A stretch of DNA of 59,360 bases. It comes from Candidatus Competibacteraceae bacterium (lineage in GTDB: Bacteria > Pseudomonadota > Gammaproteobacteria > Competibacterales > Competibacteraceae). Shown piece after piece: positions 17,290-25,109 of this stretch. Below the pieces are notes generated by a model. The model was given only the letters and a program-made list of their open reading frames with translations. It was not told where the DNA came from and ran no database searches. Each line of letters starts with the position of its first letter. The stretch's first letter is position 1. A program made the position numbers and the translations under genes. Location of the stretch: contig JAEUPW010000108.1 in NCBI GenBank assembly GCA_016790045.1, forward strand, positions 1 through 59,360. Reading direction: 5' to 3'.

Positions 17290-18096
17290 CTAAAACGCTC
17301 CGGTGAGTGTCGGCGATTGAGCGTCGGCGATCGCCGAATCGGCCAATCCCGGTTTGGTGTGATAGCCGCGCGGGGTGAAGACCCATTTCCCCGCCCGCCG
17401 AGTTTCGCTGTTGCCCACCATCACCAGCGACAGCATGTTCAGCGGTTCCGGGTCCAGCTCGCCGAGGGTGGTGACGGTGATTTGCTCGCCTTTGCGGGTG
17501 ACGTTGAAAGCGACGATGACCGGCGTTTCCGGCTGGCGGTAGCGCAGCAGGATTTGCCGTGCCTCCAGCAGTTGCCAGGAACGCTTGTTGGAAACCGCAT
17601 TGTAAAACGCCACGGCGAAATCGCCCTGACCGGCCAGATCGATGCGCCTGGCGATCAATGTCCACGGCGTCAGCAAATCGGAAAGCGAAATCACGCAAAA
17701 ATCGTGCGCCAGCGGCGCGCCCACTCGCGCGGCGGCCGCCTGCATCGCCGAAATGCCCGGTATCACCTCGATCTCGACGGCCGCCCATTCCGGTTTCGGC
17801 TTGCGCGCCAACAGCTCGAACACGACCGTCGCCATGCCGTAAATGCCGGCGTCGCCGCTGGAAATCAGCGCGGTGGTCCGGCCGCTGGCGGCCAGATCGA
17901 GCGCCAGCGCCGCGCGCGCCAGTTCCTCGCCCATCGGCGTTTTATGGCGCGTTTTGCCTTCCGCCAGCCGCCCCAGCAAATTCAGGTACAGGCCATGCCC
18001 GGCCAGATCGGTGCAGGATTCAAGCGCCGAGTGAGCGGCGGGGCTCAAGTGTTCCAGCCCGCCGGGACCGGCGCCGATGATGTAAAGTCGGTTCAT
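17290..18096 (-). CDS. cobJ: Precorrin-3B C17-methyltransferase (CobJ/CbiH)
   Basis: The enzyme uses S-adenosylmethionine to methylate C17 and contract the corrin ring in cobalamin synthesis. The 268-residue protein has the tetrapyrrole methylase pattern: LYIIGAGPGGLEHLSPAA at the N-terminus, TTALISSGDAGIYGMATVVFEL at about 75-95, VEIEVIPGISAMQAAAARVGAPL and the C-terminal TLGELDPEPLNMLSLVMVGNS. With cbiG nearby on the same strand, the cobalt-early (CbiH) variant is the better guess. An esterase and a diguanylate cyclase on the other strand separate the two genes. Confidence 0.93.
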   Translation of the reverse strand: MNRLYIIGAGPGGLEHLSPAAHSALESCTDLAGHGLYLNLLGRLAEGKTRHKTPMGEELARAALALDLAASGRTTALISSGDAGIYGMATVVFELLARKPKPEWAAVEIEVIPGISAMQAAAARVGAPLAHDFCVISLSDLLTPWTLIARRIDLAGQGDFAVAFYNAVSNKRSWQLLEARQILLRYRQPETPVIVAFNVTRKGEQITVTTLGELDPEPLNMLSLVMVGNSETRRAGKWVFTPRGYHTKPGLADSAIADAQSPTLTGAF

Positions 18097-18159
18097 GAAG
18101 GCCCCAAGTGAGGGTTAAGGATTCCCTCCGGCGGGAGGGGCTAAAGAAAGGTTAACCGA

Positions 18160-19026
18160 ATGGGGTCGAACATGAATAGCATCCGAAACGGTGACGCCGG
18201 CGCGCGCGGGGCCGGACAGCTCGTCCGCCACGCGGATTTTCCCTCGCGCCACCTCGCGCCCCGGCATGTCGATGTGTGGTGCCCGCCCGCCGCTTCGCCG
18301 GATTCCGCGATCCGCTACCCGGTCATTTACATGCATGACGGACAGAATCTGTTCGATCCCGCCGCATCGTTTATCGGGGTGGATTGGGGGGTGATCGAGG
18401 CGATGTCGGGCCTGATGGCGGCCGGCGCTCACCCTGGCGCGATCATCGTCGGCATCTGGAACAGCCCGCTGCGCTGGCGCGAATACATGCCTCGCAAACC
18501 GTTGCTCACGCCGGAAGCAAAAGAGCTTTTAGCCGATTTCAGCCGGCAAGCCGGCGGGGAACCGCTGTCGGACGCTTATCTGAGACTGATCACGCAAGAG
18601 CTGAAACCGTTCATTGACGAGCGTTATCCCACGTTGCCGGACCGGCTTCATACCTTCGTGATGGGCTCCAGCATGGGAGGTCTCATCTCGCTGTACGCTT
18701 TGATCGAGTATCCCGAAATTTTGGGTGGAGCCGCCTGCCTGTCGACGCACTGGCCGATTGGAAAAGAATTTGTGCTAAACTGGTTTGGCAATTCTTTGCC
18801 GGCACCCGGTTTGCATAAACTCTATTTTGACTACGGTACAGAAACTTTAGATCACGAATATGAGACTTATCAGATACAGATGAATCATTTTATTAGCAGA
18901 GCAGGTTATCGGCCGGAGCGCGACTGGCAGGTGCGAAAGTTTCAGGGGGCCGAGCATTCCGAGCGAGCCTGGCGGGCGCGCGTACATCTGCCGCTGGCAT
19001 TTCTTCTAGGGATCGAAAGGGTATAA
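18160..19026 (+). CDS. Alpha/beta-hydrolase esterase (enterochelin-esterase/esterase D type)
   Basis: The 288-residue cytoplasmic protein has VIYMHDGQNLFDPAASF (oxyanion region) near residue 50, the nucleophile elbow GSSMGG at about 169-174, a probable acid in YFDYGTE and the catalytic His in GAEHSE near the C-terminus. This is the putative esterase family that includes enterochelin esterase-like and acyl-ester hydrolases. The substrate is unknown. An AAAGG-like site supports the ATG at 18160; ATG 18172 is an alternative. The diguanylate cyclase gene follows after 3 bases, so the two form a transcriptional pair. Confidence 0.8.
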   Translation: MGSNMNSIRNGDAGARGAGQLVRHADFPSRHLAPRHVDVWCPPAASPDSAIRYPVIYMHDGQNLFDPAASFIGVDWGVIEAMSGLMAAGAHPGAIIVGIWNSPLRWREYMPRKPLLTPEAKELLADFSRQAGGEPLSDAYLRLITQELKPFIDERYPTLPDRLHTFVMGSSMGGLISLYALIEYPEILGGAACLSTHWPIGKEFVLNWFGNSLPAPGLHKLYFDYGTETLDHEYETYQIQMNHFISRAGYRPERDWQVRKFQGAEHSERAWRARVHLPLAFLLGIERV

Positions 19027-19029
19027 AAC

Positions 19030-20319
19030 ATGTTCAGGCAAGGCGATCACGCCCACTTGTTCAATTCTCTGGAAACCATTGGAGCGAGCTTTGCCATTTT
19101 CGAGTCTCAGGGCGCGGCGGGCGCTTTCAAGCTGATCAGCGCCAATACGCTCTACGAAGAAATCACCGACAAGCCCATCAGTGAATGCGTTGGAAAAACG
19201 ATCATCGAAATTTTGCCCCGCTATGTGGAAAAACAGTTAAGAGCCTGTTTCCAGGATTGTTTGAGCGAGCAAACTTCTCAAGAAATCGAGATGGTGATCG
19301 AGCGAAACGGCCTCACGCGCTGGTGGCGCGTCGTCGCGTCGCCGGTTTTGTCCCCGGCGCAGGATTGCGGCCGCGTGATCAACACCTGCGTCGAGATAAC
19401 CGACAAAAAACTCCTCGAACAGCAGCTCAATATCACCAGGCAGCGCTTTCAGGCCGTCATCGAGAACGCTTACGACGGCATCATTACCGTCGATGAAAAA
19501 CAGACGATCAAATTGATGAACGAAGCCGCCCGCGAGATTTTCGGCGTGGGCGAAAACGAAGTGCACGGTATGCATCTCAGCCGTTTTGTCCCGTTACGCT
19601 ACCGCAACAAACATTCGGAGTATATCGCCGCGTTCCGCAATTCCGTCGTCGATGCCCGCCCGATGCATTCGCGGGCGGCGGTGACCGGGTTGCGCGCTGA
19701 CGGCACCGAGGTGCCGCTGGAAATCGCCATCGCGAAAATCCGGGTGGGCGCGGATACGGAGATGACGGCGGTGCTGCGGGATATTTCGGAACGGGCGCGG
19801 CTGATCGAGGAATTGTCGCGCGCCGCCACCCAGGATGCGCTGACCGGGCTTTACAACCGTCGCTTTACCACGGGGATTTTAAGCAAAGAGCTGGAGCGCT
19901 GCCGTCGGTTCAAGCGCGTTCTGGGCATCGCCATGATCGACTTGGACAATTTCAAGCAGGTCAACGACACCTTCGGCCATGCGTGCGGCGATAGCGTGCT
20001 CAAGATGGTCTCGGAGATGCTGGTGAAGAACATTCGGGAAATCGATACCGCCTGTCGCTGGGGCGGAGAGGAATTTATCGTCATCTTGCCGGAAACCAAT
20101 CTCGAAACGACGGCGACCTGGGCGGAGCGGGCGCGCAAAATCATCGCTGCCACAGCGGTCGAGGCGGAAGCCGATCAGGCTGTCAAGGTGACCGCCAGTT
20201 TCGGCGTCATCGCGACGTTCGGGCAAGATGAGACGGTGGAAGCCTTGATGCAAAAAGTCGATAAAGCGCTCTATCGCGCCAAGGAAAGCGGCAAGAATTG
20301 CGTGTTCGGCATCGACTGA
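19030..20319 (+). CDS. PAS-PAS-GGDEF diguanylate cyclase
   Basis: The 429-residue cytoplasmic protein has two PAS-type sensor regions (about 10-130 and 140-255; RFQAVIENAYDGIITVD begins the second, followed by the PAC-like GTEVPLEIAIAKIRVG) and a GGDEF domain (about 265-425). The active-site loop is GGEEF (about 345-349), an accepted catalytic form. An RxxD product-inhibition site (REID) sits exactly five residues before it, so synthesis of c-di-GMP under feedback control is likely. It has no TM segment. It is translationally close to the upstream esterase. Confidence 0.93.
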   Translation: MFRQGDHAHLFNSLETIGASFAIFESQGAAGAFKLISANTLYEEITDKPISECVGKTIIEILPRYVEKQLRACFQDCLSEQTSQEIEMVIERNGLTRWWRVVASPVLSPAQDCGRVINTCVEITDKKLLEQQLNITRQRFQAVIENAYDGIITVDEKQTIKLMNEAAREIFGVGENEVHGMHLSRFVPLRYRNKHSEYIAAFRNSVVDARPMHSRAAVTGLRADGTEVPLEIAIAKIRVGADTEMTAVLRDISERARLIEELSRAATQDALTGLYNRRFTTGILSKELERCRRFKRVLGIAMIDLDNFKQVNDTFGHACGDSVLKMVSEMLVKNIREIDTACRWGGEEFIVILPETNLETTATWAERARKIIAATAVEAEADQAVKVTASFGVIATFGQDETVEALMQKVDKALYRAKESGKNCVFGID

Positions 20320-20369
20320 ACATTGGCCTGCCCCGGCGCGATCCGGCGCCCGAAGCGGCCTGTCCCGAT

Positions 20370-21170
20370 TCATTCGGGATTGCCGTAAACGCGGGCCACC
20401 GCCAGGGTGGCGTCAGCATTCTTCTGCTTGGTCACGATGAGTTCCGCCGGAAAGGGATGGTCGATCAGCCGTTCGGCGTGCGCCAGCGCCGCCGCTTCCG
20501 CCACGCCATGACAGCCGGTTTCCCGGAACACGATCTCGGATTTTTGGCTGAGTCGGTCGCCGTAAGCGCCGAGGGTGCGGGCCGGATAAAAATGGATGGG
20601 CAGCGCCAAAGCGGCGGCCAACTGCTGCAAGCCCGGTTCGTCCCGCTTGAGTTCGATGCTGGCCAGGGCGCTCAATTCTTCCCGCCGCAAACCGTGCGCG
20701 CTCAAGGTTTGATCCAACAGCGACAGCAGGCGTTCCAAGGGGCAGCCCCGATTGCAGCCCAGCCCGGCCACCAGCAAAGGTTGGGTGTAGCGTTGCGCGC
20801 CGGTGATGACGCATTGCGCGCCGAGCGCTTGCCCGATTTGTCGCGCCCATTCGTTGGCGCCGCCCTCGTGGCCGGAGAGGATCGGCACCACGAAGCGGCC
20901 GTGTTCGTCCATCACCAGCACCGCCGGATCGCGGTGCTTATCCCGCAACACCGGCGCGAGCGTCCGCACCGCGATACCGACCGCGCACAGCAGAATCAGG
21001 CGCTGCCCGGTTTGAAAGCAGGCCTGGACCGCTTCCTGAAACGGTTGCGGGCGATACCGGTGCTCGGCGTTGGGCCAGCAAGCGAGCAGGCGCTCGGCCA
21101 ACGCGCGACCGGGTTCGGTCAGACTGACGACGGTAAAGGTTTTGCCCGGCGGATTTTGAATGGAGCGCAT
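20370..21170 (-). CDS. cbiG: Cobalamin biosynthesis protein CbiG, short form
   Basis: CbiG opens the delta-lactone of cobalt-precorrin-5A in the oxygen-independent cobalamin pathway. The 266-residue product has the CbiG N-terminal domain (LICAVGIAVRTLAPVL-like segment LLCAVGIAVRTLAP at about 60-73, then VVPILSGHEGGANEWAR) and the CobE/CbiG C-terminal domain (LLVAGLGCNRGCPLERLL at about 133-150, TGCHGVAEAAAL). At this length the middle domain of full CbiG (about 350 residues) seems mostly absent. It points toward cobJ but is 2.3 kb away, with two opposite-strand genes between. Confidence 0.88.
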   Translation of the reverse strand: MRSIQNPPGKTFTVVSLTEPGRALAERLLACWPNAEHRYRPQPFQEAVQACFQTGQRLILLCAVGIAVRTLAPVLRDKHRDPAVLVMDEHGRFVVPILSGHEGGANEWARQIGQALGAQCVITGAQRYTQPLLVAGLGCNRGCPLERLLSLLDQTLSAHGLRREELSALASIELKRDEPGLQQLAAALALPIHFYPARTLGAYGDRLSQKSEIVFRETGCHGVAEAAALAHAERLIDHPFPAELIVTKQKNADATLAVARVYGNPE

Positions 21171-21272
21171 GAGCGATGGTCGAATGGGCTGGAGGCTCGA
21201 TTGGGATTTACCGGATGCGTCAAACGGGGTTAGATTGACCGTTAACCGACTTACACTTGAACCGAATGGACG

Positions 21273-21620
21273 ATGGCCAAAATAACCAAAAGTATCTACC
21301 GCATCCTCTTTATCAGCCAGGGTAAACTCTACGAGCTCTACGCGCGCAGCATTTATCAGGGCGAGCTATACGGCTTCATCGAGGTCGAGGAACTGCTGTT
21401 CGGCGAACGTTCGAGCGTTTTGGTCAACCCGGCCGAGGAGCGGTTGCAGAGCGAGTTCACCGACGTGCGGCGCACCTTCATTCCCTTGCATTATATTTTG
21501 CGGATCGACGAGGTGGAACGGGAAGGGGTCAGTAAAATCCGGCCGGTGGAGAGCGGCGATAACGTGATGCCGTTCCCGCAGCCGGTGTTGCCGCCCGGCG
21601 GCGGGCCCGGAAAAAATTGA
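21273..21620 (+). CDS. DUF1820 family protein
   Basis: A conserved 115-residue gammaproteobacterial protein of unknown function. The family pattern is clear: YRILFISQGKLYELYARSIYQGELYGFIEVEELLFGE, then VNPAEERLQSEFTDVRRTFIP and HYILRIDEVEREGVSKI. No signal peptide or TM segment is present. It reads away from cbiG and is followed 31 bases later by a small membrane protein in the same direction. Confidence 0.9.
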   Translation: MAKITKSIYRILFISQGKLYELYARSIYQGELYGFIEVEELLFGERSSVLVNPAEERLQSEFTDVRRTFIPLHYILRIDEVEREGVSKIRPVESGDNVMPFPQPVLPPGGGPGKN

Positions 21621-21651
21621 GCGCGCCCAAAGGGCGATCCGAGGAGGCGTG

Positions 21652-21843
21652 ATGGAAGCGGCGGCATGGTGGGAAATTCTGCTGGGTGGGCTGGCGGCGC
21701 TGTTGGTGTTGCTGTGGTTCCGGCCAGGCGTCAAGGCGGCGATCGAGCGCAGCCGCAACGCCAAGAAAGATTGGCCGGCGGTCTTGATCCCGCTGGCCCT
21801 GGTGGTGGTGTTCGTGTTGCTGTTGATCCGGCTGGTCCGTTAA
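21652..21843 (+). CDS. Small two-TM hypothetical membrane protein
   Basis: The 63-residue product has two hydrophobic helices (about 7-23, WEILLGGLAALLVLLWF, and 43-60, ALVVVFVLLLIRLV) separated by a charged loop rich in Arg/Lys. ATG 21652 is chosen over the adjacent GTG because GAGGAGG ends five bases before it. It follows the DUF1820 gene and is likely co-transcribed. No family is recognised. Small proteins like this often modulate a larger membrane complex, but nothing shows which. Confidence 0.65.
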   Translation: MEAAAWWEILLGGLAALLVLLWFRPGVKAAIERSRNAKKDWPAVLIPLALVVVFVLLLIRLVR

Positions 21844-21907
21844 TCGGAAGCGCGATTTTCAAGATTTTCCGCCCTCTTGACCGGGTTCTTCGCGCTTTCG
21901 CTGGGCG

Positions 21908-23215
21908 TCACTGGAGGATTTGGGCGTCGGTGATGTCTTCTTGGCGCAGGGATAGCGTTACGCTGCCGCCGGATCGCGAGATCGTGATGCTCACGCTGCC
22001 TTCGGCGACAGCATTCAGTTTGCCCCGATACTGGCTGTTGTTCGCGGTCTTGATCCTCGCGATTTGGCCGATGTGCTGGCCCAACTGGTGGGTTGCGACC
22101 GGGCGAAACGATTTTTGAACCATGGCGGGCGGCGCGTTCGGCGAACTCGGGCGCGGCTCCTCGGCTTCCGGAGCGCTTTCGGCCCCTACCGCCAGCGCTC
22201 GGGCGATCTTGGTGCCATCCCAATTGACCGAAAGATCGGAAACCGGCTGGTCGTTGACGCTGAGCGTCAGGCCCGCGAGCTTGATGGCGTCGCCGGGCTT
22301 ATAAAACTGGAGTTCCCTGGGGTCGATGGGCGCGGGAGGCGCGGCCGCGAGCGTCAGTTTGCCGCCTTCCTTCAGGTATTGCCGATAAGCCTCGATCAAC
22401 CCCAAACCCGGATAAACGCCGTTGGCGCGCAGCCGGTCTTCCAGCAGCCGGACATGATCGGCGAGATAGGCGTCGATGGTTTTGCCCGCTTTCGCGGCGC
22501 AATACTGGTTCCGGCGCTGGTTGAAACCCTCGTCGCGCACCACGACATGCAACTTGCTGAGCTTGACCGGCCCTGAAGTCGCAAGCGCCGCGAGGGTCCG
22601 CGCCGCCCCGGCCGCAGCCAGGCCGAGGTCCACATCGACGGTCGCCCAATCCCGGCTGGAACTCCGTAACTGGAGCTCCATGACGTTGCGGCCGCTATCC
22701 AGCCGATAACCCGCCTCCATGTCGCCGATCAGGTGGTGATAACCCATCTCCTGCCACTCGGCGCGGCCGAGCGCCGTGACAGGCCCGCAGCCCAAAGCGT
22801 CCAGATCGCCGAACGGCGAGCGCCGAGACAGCGTTTCCTGGCTGGTGCCCAGCAAGCCGCCATCAAGCGGGATTTCAAACTGGTGCAGCGCGAAAGTCAT
22901 CGCGGGCGGCAGTTGCCCTTGGCTGAGCTGCCAGCGCAGTTTGAGCAACTGCAGGATATCGGGCGCTTTGAGGCGAACCGAGCCGATGGTCAGATAGTCG
23001 TCGAGATCGTGGAGGATAATCCGCAGCCGGTTGACTCCGATCGAGCCGGTGGGCGCGACGTCGATGCCGCCGTAACTGATGTCGGCGAACGGTTTCGCCA
23101 GCGCCACCCATTGATCGACCTGCTGTTTGGTGCTGTACCATAGATAGCCCCACAGTGCGCCGGCGATCAAAAGCGGGACCAGCAGGACAATCCCGACGGT
23201 CTTGAGCTTGCTCAT
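21908..23215 (-). CDS. Membrane-anchored hypothetical protein with SH3-like C-terminus
   Basis: The 435-residue product starts at ATG 23215, which has AAGGAA 6 bases upstream; an in-frame ATG at 23281 lacks this. Residues about 8-27 form a TM anchor (IVLLVPLLIAGALWGYLWY), followed by a large probably periplasmic region rich in beta strands (DISYGGIDVAPTGSIGVNRLRI, reminiscent of AsmA/YdgA-like proteins). The last 65 residues (GQIARIKTANNSQYRGKL, VSITISRSGGSVTLSL) look like a small SH3- or Sm-like barrel. Function is unknown. It diverges from the DUF1015 gene. Confidence 0.65.
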   Translation of the reverse strand: MSKLKTVGIVLLVPLLIAGALWGYLWYSTKQQVDQWVALAKPFADISYGGIDVAPTGSIGVNRLRIILHDLDDYLTIGSVRLKAPDILQLLKLRWQLSQGQLPPAMTFALHQFEIPLDGGLLGTSQETLSRRSPFGDLDALGCGPVTALGRAEWQEMGYHHLIGDMEAGYRLDSGRNVMELQLRSSSRDWATVDVDLGLAAAGAARTLAALATSGPVKLSKLHVVVRDEGFNQRRNQYCAAKAGKTIDAYLADHVRLLEDRLRANGVYPGLGLIEAYRQYLKEGGKLTLAAAPPAPIDPRELQFYKPGDAIKLAGLTLSVNDQPVSDLSVNWDGTKIARALAVGAESAPEAEEPRPSSPNAPPAMVQKSFRPVATHQLGQHIGQIARIKTANNSQYRGKLNAVAEGSVSITISRSGGSVTLSLRQEDITDAQILQ

Positions 23216-23413
23216 ACACGGATTCCTTGAAAGTGGCGAAAAGAGGTGGCCGGTGATCGCTGGGGGGCGCCGGCTGGCCACCCTCGCTAATGATAATACG
23301 TCTGGCCCGATTGCTGGAGCGCCCGAGGGTCATTTGTTAAGCTTGCGCGGTTTCCCGGCGCGTTTTAGCGCCGGCAGCAACCGTTGCGGTTACCAACCTG
23401 AGAGTGAGTGTTG

Positions 23414-24757
23414 ATGAATTTCGCCCAGATCGGTTTACAGGTTCCCACGATTCTGTTGCCTAGAACCGGCACGGACCTGACAAAGTGGGCGGTGGTGGCC
23501 TGCGATCAATACACATCGCAGCCGGATTACTGGCGGGGCGTGGAAAACTTAGTGGCTGACGCGCCGTCCACGCTGCGGTTGATGCTGCCGGAAGTTTATC
23601 TGGAAACGGCCGATGAGGCGCGGCGGATCGCGCAGATCGAGCAAACCATGCGCCGCTATCTGGACGAGCCTGTTCTGACCGAGCAGCCGCCCGGTTTTAT
23701 ATTGGTGGAGCGGGAAACCGGGCGGGGCCGTTCGCGCAAGGGCTTGATCGCGGCGCTCGACTTGGAATGTTACGACTACCGCCCGGGCGCTAAAGCCTTG
23801 ATCCGCCCGACTGAAGGGACCATTTTGGAGCGCTTGCCCCCCAGGATTCGCGTGCGCGAGAAGGCGCTGGTGGAACTGCCGCACGTGATGGTTTTGATCG
23901 ACGATCCCGAGCGGTCGGTGATCGAACCTTTGTTCGCCGAACCGCAGGACTGTTTGTACGATTTTCCGCTGATGTTCGACAGCGGGCGGGTGCGCGGCTG
24001 GCGGGCCGCCCATCCGCTGCTGGTGCAGTGGGCGGTGGAACAGTTGAGCCGATTGGCCGATCCGGCGGCCTTTTCCGACCGCTACGGCGTCGAGGGGGAA
24101 CCGGTGTTGCTCTACGCCATGGGCGATGGCAACCATTCTTTCGCCACCGCCAAGACGCTCTGGGAAAACCTCAAGCGCGCCGCGCCCGATCCGGTCGCGA
24201 TCATGCGGCATCCGGCCCGTCACGCGCTGGTGGAACTGGTCAATCTGCACGATCCGGGATTGCAGTTCGAGCCGATCCACCGGCTGGCTTTCGGCGTGAA
24301 AGCGGACTCGCTGCTGGCGGCGCTGGCCGACTTTCTGGGCGCGCAACAGGCGCGCTTGCGGGTGCTGGATGCGCCGTCGTGGGAAGCCGCCCGGCAAACG
24401 TGGTCGGAACTCCAGAAATCCGGCCGCCACGCCATCGCGTTTTTGACGCGGGACCGGTGCGGGGTGCTGGACATCGAGCGGCCGCGCCTGACCTTGCCGG
24501 TCGCCACCTTGCAAGCTTTTTTGGATGAACATCTCAAAACCCAAACCGGCGCGCGGCTCGATTACATTCACGGCGAGGACGTGCTGGAGCGGCTCGGGCG
24601 GCAGCCGGGCAACATGGGGTTTTATCTGCCGGCGCTGGCCAAGGGCGATTTCTTCCGCACCGTCATCCGCGATGGCGCTTTGCCGCGCAAAACCTTTTCG
24701 ATGGGCGAAGCCGACGAAAAGCGCTTTTATCTGGAGTGCCGGCGGATCGCGCCCTGA
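23414..24757 (+). CDS. DUF1015 family protein (HTH/ParB-like unknown)
   Basis: The 447-residue protein matches DUF1015: VVACDQYTSQPDYWRGVENLV near residue 29, LPEVYLETADEARRI, a RETGRGRSRKGLIAALDLECYDY segment, and the conserved YAMGDGNHSFATAK at about 235. C-terminal GNMGFYLPALAKGDFF and MGEADEKRFYLECR are also typical. The biochemical role is not established. It is cytoplasmic. ATG 23414 is preferred over in-frame GTG 23408 and TTG 23411. Confidence 0.85.
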   Translation: MNFAQIGLQVPTILLPRTGTDLTKWAVVACDQYTSQPDYWRGVENLVADAPSTLRLMLPEVYLETADEARRIAQIEQTMRRYLDEPVLTEQPPGFILVERETGRGRSRKGLIAALDLECYDYRPGAKALIRPTEGTILERLPPRIRVREKALVELPHVMVLIDDPERSVIEPLFAEPQDCLYDFPLMFDSGRVRGWRAAHPLLVQWAVEQLSRLADPAAFSDRYGVEGEPVLLYAMGDGNHSFATAKTLWENLKRAAPDPVAIMRHPARHALVELVNLHDPGLQFEPIHRLAFGVKADSLLAALADFLGAQQARLRVLDAPSWEAARQTWSELQKSGRHAIAFLTRDRCGVLDIERPRLTLPVATLQAFLDEHLKTQTGARLDYIHGEDVLERLGRQPGNMGFYLPALAKGDFFRTVIRDGALPRKTFSMGEADEKRFYLECRRIAP

Positions 24758-25109
24758 ACGGCCGGAGCCTCGGCGCGGGCAACCGGTTCCGGCCAAACGC
24801 GCGTCGCGGTTGCGGGCAGGGCCGCGATTTCGGACAAAATAAACCCCAAATCAAATTCCCGCGCTCGATCTCATCGGCCGCGCTTTCGCTCGCTCGCGCC
24901 ACGCATCACACGCCCTTGAGAACCGGTGGCGCCACCGGCGAGCAGCGGGCCAGCACGAAATTTTGCGCGCTGCGGCGCGGCCGCATCCGACGCGGGGTTT
25001 GAGGCGGCGATCCGTTGGGTTCAGGCCGAAAAACGCTACACCGCAACCGTCGTTTTCGCTAAGCTGGGCCGCTTCCAGCCGCCTCCATTTTTTGAATCGA
25101 GAAAAAGTC
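24758..25109. other. Intergenic region before the EF-G paralogue
   Basis: The 352 bases between the DUF1015 gene and the EF-G-like gene hold an open frame continuous with the latter, but its sequence is Arg/Ala-rich and not EF-G-like. I see no RNA gene, repeat or convincing terminator. A promoter for the EF-G paralogue is presumably present but not recognisable. Confidence 0.4.

Noticed and set aside
21171..21272. Possible cobalamin riboswitch between cbiG and the DUF1820 gene
   Set aside because: Only 101 bases are available and no B12-box-like conserved core is visible; the cob gene here has no long structured leader.
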